Source: Bradyrhizobium sp. SZCCT0231 (GTDB taxonomy: Bacteria > Pseudomonadota > Alphaproteobacteria > Rhizobiales > Xanthobacteraceae). Taken from it: a DNA stretch of 64,000 bases. Position numbers and translations under genes: made by a program. Where the stretch lies: the NCBI RefSeq assembly GCF_018130245.1, contig NZ_JAFCKP010000006.1, positions 264,916-328,915 on the forward strand. The letters are read 5' to 3'. Positions 18,720 through 27,927 of this stretch are shown here, in pieces (the stretch's first letter is position 1; each line of letters starts with the position of its first letter). The notes beneath the pieces are model-generated. The model made no database searches. It saw only the letters and a program-made list of their open reading frames with translations, and was not told the origin of the DNA.

Positions 18720-19822
18720 TCTGCGGCACCCTGCGTGCTGAGGGCGGGCTCGAGAACGACCGGCCTTCTTCGCGCCGAGCGGAACCTTTGCCCGAAGGAA
18801 ATGCAGGGCTTCTCGACGAAGGCGTAGGTCATCCAGCTGACCAGGATCGACAACGCCAGGATCACGACCATGAAGATCGACCATCCCAGCGGCCCGTCGC
18901 CGAACCAAAAAAGGCGATGGATGACGACGATCACGAACGGCGACATCAGGTAGACCGAATAGCTGACCACGCCGACGAACGCCATCGGGCGCCACGCCAT
19001 TCGCTCGCCGAACACGGCAAAGGCGATGAAGACCAGCGCTGCGCAGACATAAGCCGATCCGATCGAATAGCTGTAGAAGAAGTTCTCGTGATACACGCCT
19101 CCGAAACGCCGGTCGGACAGCGTGGCGGCGAAGACCGCATACAGCAGCGTGCAGACGGCCACATGGGTCCATCGCAGCTTGCCGCCAATGACGGTGTCGC
19201 GGATGATCTTGCCCAGGAACATGGCCGACAGGTTCAACCCGACCTCCATCACCGAGGAAACGGTCCTGTTCTCGACCAGGAGCGCAGCGGTGGTTCCGAC
19301 CAGCGCGGCCGCAACGACGATCGTCACCGCCGTGAAACGCTGGTTCAGCAGCCCCATCGCAAAGAGGATCGTGCATCCGACGTAGAACAGCAGCTCGATC
19401 GCCAGCGTCCAGTAGAACACCCAGAGGTTCGGGACGTTCACGAAAGTCTGCAACATCGTCACGTTCGCGGCGACCTGCCCCAGCGGATAGACCTTCGACT
19501 CCAGCAGCTGCATCGTCACGAGCCCGACCAGGAGCGACGTCCAGTAGGCTGGATAGAGCCGGAAGAAGCGGCTGATCGTGAAATCCCGCACGGGCGTGGT
19601 GCTGTCCGGGAAGCTGAACGGAATGACGAAGCCGCTGACGAAGAAGAACAACACGACGCCGAACCGGCCAAAGTTCATGTAGTAACCGAACACGTCATGT
19701 ATAGGCCAGTAATAGGCGCCCGTCGGGTGCTTTTCGACGATCACCTCGAACACATGCTGGACCAGGACCGACAACACGGCAATGCCGCGCAGCGTATCGA
19801 TGAATGCGAGCCGTCTATGCAT
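18716..19822 (-). CDS. Acyltransferase 3 family O-acyltransferase
   Basis: A 368-residue membrane protein starting MHRRLAFIDTLRGIAVLSVL with the family's RG and histidine motif (VQHVFEV), then FGVVLFFFVSGFVIPFSFP and FFRLYPAYWTSLLVG. Around ten hydrophobic segments. It overlaps the following acyltransferase gene by four bases, implying coupled translation. The two proteins belong to the same family but differ along most of their length, so they may modify different positions or sugars. Confidence 0.9.
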   Translation of the reverse strand: MHRRLAFIDTLRGIAVLSVLVQHVFEVIVEKHPTGAYYWPIHDVFGYYMNFGRFGVVLFFFVSGFVIPFSFPDSTTPVRDFTISRFFRLYPAYWTSLLVGLVTMQLLESKVYPLGQVAANVTMLQTFVNVPNLWVFYWTLAIELLFYVGCTILFAMGLLNQRFTAVTIVVAAALVGTTAALLVENRTVSSVMEVGLNLSAMFLGKIIRDTVIGGKLRWTHVAVCTLLYAVFAATLSDRRFGGVYHENFFYSYSIGSAYVCAALVFIAFAVFGERMAWRPMAFVGVVSYSVYLMSPFVIVVIHRLFWFGDGPLGWSIFMVVILALSILVSWMTYAFVEKPCISFGQRFRSARRRPVVLEPALSTQGAAE

Positions 19823-19831
19823 CGTTCGTTC

Positions 19832-21169
19832 TCACCTGCTCCCGCTCGCCGCCGGTAGATCCGGGCGGAAGTCTTCCAATGGTCGCATCGGCGGCCGCAT
19901 GACGATTGGCACGGCGTCGGTCCCCCGCGCGGAGGTAGCGCGCCGAGAGAACACCTCGCTGAAGCTCAATGCGATGATCAGCAGGCCGGATGCCGGGCCG
20001 TAGTTCAGCACCGTGATCGTGAACAGGTTAACGACGAAGAGCAGCGTCAGCTTGTACACGTCGGTCGCACCGAATGTCGCCCGGAACACCATCACCATGA
20101 ACGCCACGAACGGCAGGCCGAACATCAGGTACGTCCCGATGTAGAAATTGTCGACGGGAACCCAGAAATGCGCGAGCGGCGAGAACAGTTTCTGCGGATA
20201 GTTGAAGCAGCCCGCGCCGCAGCCGGTCACCAAGCCGATCGGCATGAGCTGGTTCATGTAGACGAACGGCAACTGCCAGCTGTTGTTGATGCGATCGACA
20301 ATGCTGAACAAGGTCGAGTGCGGCACCGCGGCGGTACCGGAAGCGACCACGATCATGAAGAACGGCACGAAGATCGCGACGAAGGACCACTGCGCGATCG
20401 ATCGGATCGCGGGGAAGCGCGATTTCTCCGGCAGCATCCGCACGAACACCAGCAAGACCAGGTAGAGCACGAGGACGATCATGGTCGTCTTGCTCGTGGT
20501 CAGCTTGATGGCATAAATCGCGATGGAACCGAGCAGGAGGCACCATGTCGTGCTCATGCGAATGGAGGTGATCGCGAACGATACGAGGATGAAGAAGGCG
20601 GCCATGGTGTTGTCGGCCGCAAAGCCCATGAGGCGCTGGTCGTCGCCGCCATAGGCCCACCACAACCGGCCGGCCTCGCGCACCGCGCCGAAGGACTCGT
20701 ATTTGTAGCCCACCCAGGGCATCAGGTAGAATTTCGTCAGGAAGACGCCGATCACGGACAGATAGAAGGTCACCGCGATGACCGACAGTAGCTTGCGATA
20801 CGAGCCGAGGCTCGAATCGCAGAAGCAGAAGCCGACGAATACAGGCAACATCATCTTGAAGGACGAGATCGCCGCGTTCATCGTGCCCATCATGAAGTAG
20901 CCGAGCACGAGCGACAGCATGATCTGCACGAGCACGAGCAGGGCCAGCGTGCTGCGATTGCGCAGGATGCAATGGACGAAGAACTGGACGAGGCACAGAA
21001 GCGCAACGGCGTCGGGCAGGTACCAGAGCGTGTCCACGTGATAGATGCTGGTATAATAGCGGATCACGCCGCCGAAGGCGTCACGGACCAGATAGACGCC
21101 GAGCGCGATCGCCTCGATATTGAGACTGATCAGCGTGATCTTCGGCCGGTTCAGCGCGAGGATGGTCAT
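19832..21169 (-). CDS. Wzy-like polysaccharide polymerase / O-antigen ligase-like membrane protein
   Basis: A 445-residue membrane protein with about 11-12 hydrophobic segments and a large periplasmic loop (roughly residues 280-350) containing PFVYMNQLMPIGLVTGCGAG and FNYPQKLFSPLAHFWVPVDN. This architecture matches O-antigen polymerases and ligases, which are poorly conserved in sequence. In a locus with a flippase and a chain-length kinase the best reading is the Wzy polymerase that joins repeat units in the periplasm. It lies 9 bases before the acyltransferase gene at 19822 and 7 bases after the one ending at 21177, so the four genes form one operon. Confidence 0.78.
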   Translation of the reverse strand: MTILALNRPKITLISLNIEAIALGVYLVRDAFGGVIRYYTSIYHVDTLWYLPDAVALLCLVQFFVHCILRNRSTLALLVLVQIMLSLVLGYFMMGTMNAAISSFKMMLPVFVGFCFCDSSLGSYRKLLSVIAVTFYLSVIGVFLTKFYLMPWVGYKYESFGAVREAGRLWWAYGGDDQRLMGFAADNTMAAFFILVSFAITSIRMSTTWCLLLGSIAIYAIKLTTSKTTMIVLVLYLVLLVFVRMLPEKSRFPAIRSIAQWSFVAIFVPFFMIVVASGTAAVPHSTLFSIVDRINNSWQLPFVYMNQLMPIGLVTGCGAGCFNYPQKLFSPLAHFWVPVDNFYIGTYLMFGLPFVAFMVMVFRATFGATDVYKLTLLFVVNLFTITVLNYGPASGLLIIALSFSEVFSRRATSARGTDAVPIVMRPPMRPLEDFRPDLPAASGSR

Positions 21170-21176
21170 ACCCGGC

Positions 21177-22388
21177 TCAGTTCGTCGGCCGCGCCGATGG
21201 CGCCGGGGAAGCCGAGAAATCGGACCTGCTCCCGAGAGCGTTCCGCATCAACCTGCCGCCAGGGATCTCGACGTAGAGATAGGTGAAGTGCGAAACCGCC
21301 AGCACGGCGGCCAGCGAGACGACGAGATTGAGCGTGGCCGGCAGACCGGCCCAGACCGAATCGAGAGCGGCGATCCGCCCGGCCCCGAGCGCGCGCACGA
21401 AATACTCGGCCAGCAGCACCACGAGCGCATGCACCATGTAGATCGAGTAGGAGCGACGTCCGAGCCAGACAAGCGGCCTGGCCACCAGCATCCGCGGCAC
21501 CAGCAGCGCATCCGGAAAGGCCAGCAAGCTGCCGAGGAAGATCGCGAACGTCACCGGCGCGAGGAAGGTTGCCGCAGGATTGGTCTCCGCCACGGACACG
21601 AGGACGATGCTGGCGATCATGGCGACGAACTGCACCACGCCCTGGACGGCGGGGCCCGGCCTGGCCGGCAGGCGATCGACGATCCGCACCGTCAGCACGC
21701 CCAGAAAGAAGCTCACGAAGCAGCGCAGGATGCCGAAATCGGTCTGAAGCCCGAGACTTCTCTTGTCGAGCACGAAAATGATGAAGACGAGGCTCCCCAC
21801 CGCAAGCAGTCCGCAGAGACCGTAGAACCACAACAGGGAACGCATCCGCTGGGCGAACAGGATGATCAGACCAAACACCAGATACGTGTAGAACTCGACG
21901 CTGATGCTCCAGCTCGGCGCATTCCAGCTGAGATAGTCGATGAACCCCATGGAGTGCAGCAGCAGGACGTTGAGCGCGAAGGAATAGGCGTTGTTCACCT
22001 CGAAGGCTGCCGGCGCGGCGACCACGACGCCCGCCATCACCAGGCTGATGCGCAGCAGGCGGAACAACAGATTCGCCATCAGCATGACGATGTGCAGCGG
22101 ATAGACCCTCGCCAGGCGCCGTACCATGAATTCGCGCAGCGAGAAGCGCCCGAAGTCGCCCTCGACGTAGCTGAGCGACATGACGATCCCGCTGAGAACA
22201 AAGAACAAATCGACCAGCAGCCAAGCGCTTCTGAAGAACGAGCAGTTGATCCACGCATTGTGCGGGAACGCCGCGAGAAAAGTCGGCATCAGCAGAAGGT
22301 GGTGAATCACCACCGAAGTCGCGGCGATCCCTCGAATGCTGTCGAGCGGCAGGACATGCGCCTTCTCACGATGAACCAACTCCGTCAC
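21177..22388 (-). CDS. Acyltransferase 3 family O-acyltransferase
   Basis: A 403-residue membrane protein with the family start VLPLDSIRGIAATSVVIHHLLL (RG plus HH), AWLLVDLFFVLSGIVMSLSY, RRLARVYPLHIVML, and WSISVEFYTYLVFGLII. It is the first gene of the minus-strand operon running to 17631. The 580 bases upstream are shared with the divergent genes from 22968 and probably contain the promoters of both units. Confidence 0.9.
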   Translation of the reverse strand: MTELVHREKAHVLPLDSIRGIAATSVVIHHLLLMPTFLAAFPHNAWINCSFFRSAWLLVDLFFVLSGIVMSLSYVEGDFGRFSLREFMVRRLARVYPLHIVMLMANLLFRLLRISLVMAGVVVAAPAAFEVNNAYSFALNVLLLHSMGFIDYLSWNAPSWSISVEFYTYLVFGLIILFAQRMRSLLWFYGLCGLLAVGSLVFIIFVLDKRSLGLQTDFGILRCFVSFFLGVLTVRIVDRLPARPGPAVQGVVQFVAMIASIVLVSVAETNPAATFLAPVTFAIFLGSLLAFPDALLVPRMLVARPLVWLGRRSYSIYMVHALVVLLAEYFVRALGAGRIAALDSVWAGLPATLNLVVSLAAVLAVSHFTYLYVEIPGGRLMRNALGSRSDFSASPAPSARPTN

Positions 22389-22967
22389 ATCAACATTCCA
22401 TAGCTATTGCACCGCAGCAGTGTGTATCAGGTCTCGCGCATGTTCAATCTCTGCGATCGCGGACTCGCACTCGATGCATGACGACCGACGATAATTTCAA
22501 ACCTTGCAGATCATTCGGACATGCGAGCGCCAAGTTCATGCCACTTTTCATCCGATACGCGCGTGCGTCGGCGTGCAAGGCGATCAGGATGTGATGATTG
22601 CGCGTATTTGCGCGCAAAGTGTGCGCGAAATTCGGCGCTGTTGCGATGGAGGCTTTCCGCAGCGACATCGATTTGTCTGCGCGGAAAATCTTTTATCGGA
22701 GGGAACAATGACCGGGCGTCGTGACTTGTGTCGGTTTTGCGACCCGCGGGTCTGCGAGTGCCTGATATGTTTTCAAGTTGCAACATTCATGAGCGCGACA
22801 TGCCAATCTCGCAGGCATTGTAAGTCGTGCTTTTGCAACCGGCGGAAAGCCGGACGACGTTATCGTTGTCGACGATCTGCGCCAGCTTTTGCGCCGCACA
22901 AAAAGATGACACAGTTACCTGCCAGGTTTCGCGTGTTCTCCCATTGCAACAGAAGCAAGGAACACGG
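22389..22967 (+). promoter_or_regulatory. Divergent intergenic region between two polysaccharide operons
   Basis: About 580 bases with lower GC and no supported gene, between the acyltransferase operon (minus) and the secreted protein/ExoP operon (plus). It holds two short sequences that recur in the 27928-28519 intergenic region: GAAATTCGGCGC at 22627-22638 and TTTTGCGCCGCAC at 22887-22899. These could be regulator-binding sites; the regulator is unknown. Confidence 0.45.
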
Positions 22968-23537
22968 ATGGGCCGCGGACTAACACGTCGTCATGCACAG
23001 CCGCGATGGCTGCCGACTGTCTTGATAGGTTCTGCGCTGATCGTTTCGAGCGTCGATGCTTGCCGCGCCCAATGCGTCGAGTTCTCTGACCGCGCCTCGC
23101 AGCTCGAACTCGACACCTTCGTGAAGTCGCCGTCCTCGCTTCTGGAGCGACTGCGTAATGACAAGGAGAAGCTGAGATATCGGCTCGCGGCTCTCATCGC
23201 GACCAATCCATCGGTGTTGCCCTCCGTGCAGACGCTCATCTCCGCATCGGCTTCAAGCGATCGGTCGGCCATCGGCGGCGCGCTGCGGATTGCCGAAGGG
23301 CGGTGCACGTCGACGAAGCCTGACGCGGCGCGCAAGATCAGGGATTTCGCGCAGCGGATCGGCGATCTCAACGTGCAAGCAGGCTATTCCGCAGAGGGGG
23401 AGGACAACTCCGGCGCCCAGCAGGCCCAATCGCGAGGCAAGGGTCTTGCGCAGCCGGCGCGAGGCGGAGCCCTGCTCGACGGCGAATGGAAGACCAAGCT
23501 GGCCAACCCATTCAAGCCCGTCCCCCTTCCGAATTGA
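22968..23537 (+). CDS. Secreted hypothetical protein upstream of the chain-length kinase
   Basis: A 189-residue protein. The ATG at 22968 follows AAGGAACACGG. An N-terminal signal sequence is visible (RRHAQPRWLPTVLIGSALIV with cleavage near SVDACRAQ), so the mature protein is periplasmic or outer. The body is helical and charged, with a C-terminal proline-rich tail. I do not recognise a named domain. It stands 31 bases before the Wzc/ExoP-like gene and probably shares its promoter, which suggests a part in export or assembly of the polysaccharide, but that is inference. Confidence 0.72.
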   Translation: MGRGLTRRHAQPRWLPTVLIGSALIVSSVDACRAQCVEFSDRASQLELDTFVKSPSSLLERLRNDKEKLRYRLAALIATNPSVLPSVQTLISASASSDRSAIGGALRIAEGRCTSTKPDAARKIRDFAQRIGDLNVQAGYSAEGEDNSGAQQAQSRGKGLAQPARGGALLDGEWKTKLANPFKPVPLPN

Positions 23538-23568
23538 TCAGTGATCGTCAAAGGCAGCGAATTAGCAA

Positions 23569-25770
23569 ATGTACCAGCCCAGAGAACATTTCCAGTCGGG
23601 ACACCGATTCGGCATCGAATTCGGCGGCGCCGTGCTCAGCTTCGAGCGCGTGGCCGATGTGCTGCGCCGCCAATGGCCGATCATCGCGGCGTGTGTCGGA
23701 GCTTCGCTGGCCCTGGTGATGCTGTATCTGGTCACGGCGCAACCCATGTATACGGCCAATGCCCGCATCATGATGGACACGCGCCAGGCGCAGGTGCTGG
23801 ACAAGGACAGCAACACCAGCAGCGCCCTGATCGACACCGGCTATGTCGACAGCCAGGTCGAAGTCATCAACTCGGACGACCTGATCCTGTCCGTCGTCCG
23901 TCGCCTGAAGCTGACGGAGGATCCGGAGTTCAACGGCTCCAATCCGGGCCTTCTCTCCCTCGTCATGGGCAAAATCACCTCGCTGTTCGGCTCCGGCGAG
24001 CCGGCGTCACAGGAGCGAATCGAACATGCGGTGGTCGAGCAGGTTCAGAAGAACCTGCGGACCGAGCGCGTGCTGACGACCTATGTTCTGTCGCTGAACT
24101 ATCGCGCGCGGAGCCCCGACAAGGCCGCCAAGATCGCCAACGCCATCGCCAATGCCTACCTGGTCGGCGCTCTCGAGGCCAAATATCAATCCACCAAGCG
24201 GGCCACCGAGTGGCTTCAGCAGCGCAGCCTCGAACTGAGCGAGCAGGCGTCGGCCAGCGATCGCGCTGTGCAGACCTTCAAGGCCGAGCACAACATCGTC
24301 GGAACCAGCCGCGGCCTGATGTCCGAGCAGCAATTGTCTGATCTGAATACCCAGCTGGTTCAGGCCCGGGCCGCGACGGCCGAAGCCAAGGCCCGGCTCG
24401 ACCGGATCGAGGCGATCTCCGACCAGGATCTCGCGCAGCCGACGGTGACGGACGCGCTCAACAACTCGGTCATCACCCGCCTGCGCGCCCAATATCTCGA
24501 CCTCCAGGCCCAATATGCCGACTGGTCCAGGCGCTACGGCAAGACTCACCTTGCGGCGGTCAATCTGGCCAACAAGATGGAGGAGCTGCGCAAGAACATC
24601 GCGGATGAGCTACGTCGGATCGGCGACGCCTATCGCAGCGACTATGAGATCGCAAAGAGCCGCGAGGCCTCGCTCGAGAAGAACGTGAAGGAGCTCGTTG
24701 CCCAAGCCGGCCACACCGGCCAGGCCGAGGTCAAGCTGCGCGATCTCGAAAGTGCTGCCGACACCTATCGCAATCTCTACAACAACTTCCTCGAGAAGCT
24801 GCAGAGCGCGACGCAGAATCAGAGCTTCCCGCTCAGCGAGTCGCGTCTCATCAGCACCGCCACCAAGCCGGATCGCAAGAGCTCGCCGCGCACCGTCCTG
24901 GCACTGGTTGGCGGCCTGGTGGGCGGCCTCTGTCTCGGCTTCGGCGTCGCATTTGCGCGCGAACTGCTGAGCGACGTGTTGCGGACCCCCGGCGAGGTCG
25001 AGGACGAGCTCGGCGTGAAGTGCCTCGGCGTCCTGCCCGATATCGGTCCGGCCGCGAAGACCGGCGCATCCGATATATCTCGCTATGTCGTCGATCATCC
25101 ATTCTCGCGGTTTGCCGAGACGTTGCGCAACATCAAGGTATCGATCGACGTTGCGCGCCTGACCCGCGAGATCAAGGTGATCGGCATCGTCTCTTCCCTT
25201 CCCAAGGAAGGAAAAACGACCGTCGCCGCGAATTTCGCACAGTTGATCGCCCTCACGGGGCATCGCACGGTGCTGATCGACGGCGACCTGCACACGCGCT
25301 CGCTGACGCGAGAGCTCGCGCCCAACGCCAAGAGCGGACTTGTGGAGGCGCTCAACGACCCCGGGAGCCTCGGCTACCACGTGCAGCGGAGCAAGGAGAC
25401 GGGACTGGATTTCCTCCCCTCCGTCGTAGCGTCCCGCATGGTGAATTCGGCCGACGTCATTGGATCGAAGGCGATGGCCGAGCTGCTCAAGGTGCTGAGA
25501 GAGCACTATGAGTATATCGTGATCGATCTTGCCCCGGTGATGCCGGTGGCGGACTCCAAGGCCGTCAGCCTCCTGATCGATGCCATGGTCTACGTCATCG
25601 AATGGGGACAGACGACACGAAGCGCTCTTCAGGAGTCGGTTTCGGGGTCGGAGGTCCTCCAGAAGAAGCTGCTCGGCGCCGTGCTCAACCGCGCCAACCC
25701 GAAGATGCTCAAGCGCATCGAGGCCTACAAGGGCAAGCACCACAACAGCTATTACGTCGAGCACGCCTAG
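23569..25770 (+). CDS. exoP: Wzc/ExoP-type polysaccharide co-polymerase with BY-kinase domain
   Basis: A 733-residue inner-membrane protein. Residues about 20-110 hold the Wzz domain with a first membrane segment (PIIAACVGASLALVMLYLV); a long coiled-coil periplasmic part follows (about 200-430); a second membrane segment (LALVGGLVGGLCLGFGVAFA) lies near 445. The cytoplasmic kinase has Walker A SSLPKEGKTT near 550, Walker A' VLIDGD near 575, and Walker B YIVIDLAPV near 650. The C-terminal tail has only a small tyrosine group (SYYVEHA) compared with enterobacterial Wzc. It controls chain length in Wzx/Wzy-type polysaccharide synthesis. A strong terminator follows. Confidence 0.92.
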   Translation: MYQPREHFQSGHRFGIEFGGAVLSFERVADVLRRQWPIIAACVGASLALVMLYLVTAQPMYTANARIMMDTRQAQVLDKDSNTSSALIDTGYVDSQVEVINSDDLILSVVRRLKLTEDPEFNGSNPGLLSLVMGKITSLFGSGEPASQERIEHAVVEQVQKNLRTERVLTTYVLSLNYRARSPDKAAKIANAIANAYLVGALEAKYQSTKRATEWLQQRSLELSEQASASDRAVQTFKAEHNIVGTSRGLMSEQQLSDLNTQLVQARAATAEAKARLDRIEAISDQDLAQPTVTDALNNSVITRLRAQYLDLQAQYADWSRRYGKTHLAAVNLANKMEELRKNIADELRRIGDAYRSDYEIAKSREASLEKNVKELVAQAGHTGQAEVKLRDLESAADTYRNLYNNFLEKLQSATQNQSFPLSESRLISTATKPDRKSSPRTVLALVGGLVGGLCLGFGVAFARELLSDVLRTPGEVEDELGVKCLGVLPDIGPAAKTGASDISRYVVDHPFSRFAETLRNIKVSIDVARLTREIKVIGIVSSLPKEGKTTVAANFAQLIALTGHRTVLIDGDLHTRSLTRELAPNAKSGLVEALNDPGSLGYHVQRSKETGLDFLPSVVASRMVNSADVIGSKAMAELLKVLREHYEYIVIDLAPVMPVADSKAVSLLIDAMVYVIEWGQTTRSALQESVSGSEVLQKKLLGAVLNRANPKMLKRIEAYKGKHHNSYYVEHA

Positions 25771-25814
25771 GCGCAGGCGCGGCGACGCGCTTTAGCCGAA
25801 CTGGGACGATCTCG

Positions 25815-25848
25815 GGCCCGCAGCCGTTTGGCAGCGGGCCTTATTCTT
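25815..25848 (+). terminator. Rho-independent terminator after exoP
   Basis: GGCCCGC pairs with GCGGGCC, with three more pairs inside after one mismatch and a short loop, followed by TTATTCTT. It lies 45 bases after the exoP stop. Confidence 0.8.
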
Positions 25849-26165
25849 GATTAGCGGAATTGCCGCGCGAAAGGCGATCGAGTGCGCCGTCGCGCAACGA
25901 GACAGCGCGAGCCCGTCGGGCGGTCGGAGATTGTGCCAGGCACGCCCGGGCCACCGTATTCGTCCGGAATCCACAACTTGCAGTTATTGCTCTAGCCAAA
26001 AGCAAGGATTGACGAAGGCGGAGCGCCATTGGCAAACCATCTGTCGTTAACACGAGATAATCCGGGCTTGATGCCTCAAAATGCCGAAACTTTAGGCATC
26101 TTTCCTTCTCGGTTCCCTGAGGCTAATCTCGGCCCATACTCGCAGCTGTTTTCCGGTGAGCTCGG
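25849..26165 (+). other. Intergenic region before small membrane protein gene
   Basis: About 320 bases without a gene. It holds an inverted repeat GATGCCT/AGGCATC at 26070-26100 with a 17-base spacer, followed by TTTCCTTCT. This could be a second weak terminator or a regulatory hairpin. The promoter of the gene at 26166 is presumably here. Confidence 0.4.
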
Positions 26166-26453
26166 ATGCTGATCGTCCTTACGATTTTGACTATTTGGGT
26201 TCTGCTCAACATTCTCTTCGTGTTGATCGTGGTTCCCCCACGCAAGCCGCTTCGGCTGCCTGTGGCGACGACGCTCTCACCGGCGCCGATCGACTCAAGC
26301 CGGCGCGAGATCGAGCAGGACGAGCCCTTCTCGATTCGCCACGTCATCGCCTCCGTTGCAATGGGCGCCTTCTTCGTGCTCGTGCCGCCGCTGCTGGCGC
26401 TGCGCGACGCGATCATGCGGCTCTTCGGCAAGCCGCCGCGCAATGGAACCTGA
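26166..26453 (+). CDS. Small membrane protein, unknown
   Basis: A 95-residue protein with two hydrophobic segments: residues 1-22 (LTILTIWVLLNILFVLIVV) and about 62-82 (VIASVAMGAFFVLVPPLLAL), joined by a polar, proline-rich linker and ending in a basic tail. No named family recognised. It converges with the priming transferase gene ending at 26497. Position inside the polysaccharide locus is the only hint of function. Confidence 0.65.
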   Translation: MLIVLTILTIWVLLNILFVLIVVPPRKPLRLPVATTLSPAPIDSSRREIEQDEPFSIRHVIASVAMGAFFVLVPPLLALRDAIMRLFGKPPRNGT

Positions 26454-26496
26454 AGCCCTCGGGTCGAAGGCTCCGGGCAATAGAGAAATCAAGCGA

Positions 26497-27927
26497 CTAA
26501 TAGGCTTCCTGGAACATCACTGCGGACGCTGTGCGGGCCATGATCTTCAGGTCGAGCCAGATGCTCCAGTTGCTGACGTACCAGACGTCATATTCGACCC
26601 GCTTCTCCATCAGATCGATGGTCGGTGTTTCCCCCCTGAATCCGTTCACCTGAGCCCAGCCGGTCAGGCCCGGCTTCATGTGATGGCGGTAGACGTACTT
26701 GCTGATGAGCTCGTCGTAGTAGTTGTCATGCGCGAGCGCGTGCGGACGCGGTCCGACCAGTGACATGTCCCCGCGCAGCACGTTCCAGAGCTGCGGCAGC
26801 TCGTCAATGCTGGTCATGCGCAGGAAGCGCCCGATCTTGGTGACCCGCGCGTCCCTCTTGGTCGCCTGGGCGATCGTTTCGCCGTTCTCGGAAACGGTCA
26901 TGGTGCGAAACTTCCAGATCTCAAATGGCCTGCCGTTGAAGCCGCGGCGCGACTGCCGGAATATGACGGTTCCAGGTGAATCCAGCTTGATCAGCACGGC
27001 GACGGTCAGCAGCAGCGGCGTCAGCAGCACGAGCGCGAACAGAGCGACGCCGACGTCGAGACAGCGCTTTTGCAGCCGTTCGAGAATCGTGAGCGGCGGC
27101 CGCTGGATCTCAACCGCTACGGTTCCGCTGACCGGCAAGAAGGGACGGGTCACGAGGTCCGCAACAGGGTCGTCCGGCAGCAGGCGAATGGGCTGCGGGA
27201 CGGCGCGCAGGTACGGCCCCAGCTTGCGCAGCATCGGCAATTCGTTCCAGTCGATCGCAAGCAGATACTCGTCGACATCAGCCGAGCGCGACTGACGGAT
27301 GACGTCGCGAATCTGTCGCTCCCATTGGCCATCATCCCGGTCGTCTCCGAGCACGAAATGGCGCATGACGTCGAAGCCATTTCTCCGCAGATCCTTGAAG
27401 CGGCTCGAGGTGAAGTCGAGCGGCTTCAGGCTGAGCAGGATCACCTTGCGATCGACCAACCGGCTTCGCGCAAAGCTCGTGCCGAACACGGCCTGCCAGC
27501 CGAAGCGGAGGCTGATCAAGCCAAGCCCGCCGATCACGGCGAAGACGATGACGGTGCCGCGCGAAAGATTGTCGGTCGATTTCAGCAGGAACGCCGCAAC
27601 GGCAAGGATCGTGAGCGACGTCAGCCAAATAAACACCGCCATTCGAAGCTGCCACACGAGATTGAGCAGGCGGTGCGTGGAATAGACGTCGCGGAAATAG
27701 GCGATCCCGACGAACACCACGCCGACAAACAACCCGGCTCCCACCGATGCGCCGTCGGGAGGCGAAGCGACCGCCATGCCATACAGCGAAGCGCCGGCAG
27801 CATAACTCAGCAGGATCAACAGAAAGTCAGCAGCGATGACGACGATCTGGAAGGGCCTCTGAAGAGCGCTGCCGCGCGCGGATGACAGCACATGAGCGTT
27901 TTCAGAACCATAAGTTGCAACAGCCAT
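26497..27927 (-). CDS. Undecaprenyl-phosphate sugar phosphotransferase (WcaJ/ExoY type)
   Basis: A 476-residue polyprenyl glycosylphosphotransferase that starts the repeat unit by moving a hexose-1-phosphate to undecaprenyl phosphate. The N-terminal half has four to five membrane segments and a cytoplasmic Rossmann-like part; residues about 275-476 are the catalytic bacterial sugar transferase domain: KRCLDVGVALFALVLLTPLL membrane segment, FRQSRRGFNGRPFEIWKFRTM, SIDELPQLWNVLRGDMSLVGPRP (catalytic D-E pair), and the end PGLTGWAQVNGFRG. Glucose is the usual substrate of this full-length type. Transcribed alone on the minus strand from the 27928-28519 intergenic region. Confidence 0.92.
   Translation of the reverse strand: MAVATYGSENAHVLSSARGSALQRPFQIVVIAADFLLILLSYAAGASLYGMAVASPPDGASVGAGLFVGVVFVGIAYFRDVYSTHRLLNLVWQLRMAVFIWLTSLTILAVAAFLLKSTDNLSRGTVIVFAVIGGLGLISLRFGWQAVFGTSFARSRLVDRKVILLSLKPLDFTSSRFKDLRRNGFDVMRHFVLGDDRDDGQWERQIRDVIRQSRSADVDEYLLAIDWNELPMLRKLGPYLRAVPQPIRLLPDDPVADLVTRPFLPVSGTVAVEIQRPPLTILERLQKRCLDVGVALFALVLLTPLLLTVAVLIKLDSPGTVIFRQSRRGFNGRPFEIWKFRTMTVSENGETIAQATKRDARVTKIGRFLRMTSIDELPQLWNVLRGDMSLVGPRPHALAHDNYYDELISKYVYRHHMKPGLTGWAQVNGFRGETPTIDLMEKRVEYDVWYVSNWSIWLDLKIMARTASAVMFQEAY

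Noticed and set aside
18720-19376. Upstream extension of the 17631-18719 acyltransferase frame
   Set aside because: The extra 219 codons overlap the next acyltransferase gene in another frame and have no family similarity; the GTG overlapping the stop is a better start.
18788-19858. Plus-strand frame of 356 codons
   Set aside because: Antisense to an acyltransferase 3 gene with unmistakable membrane segments and motifs; charged shadow product.
21120-22403. Plus-strand frame of 427 codons
   Set aside because: Antisense to the acyltransferase gene at 21177-22388; no recognisable fold, extreme H/E/R/Q content.
24610-25764. Minus-strand frame of 384 codons
   Set aside because: Antisense to the kinase half of the ExoP-like gene, whose Walker motifs are clear.
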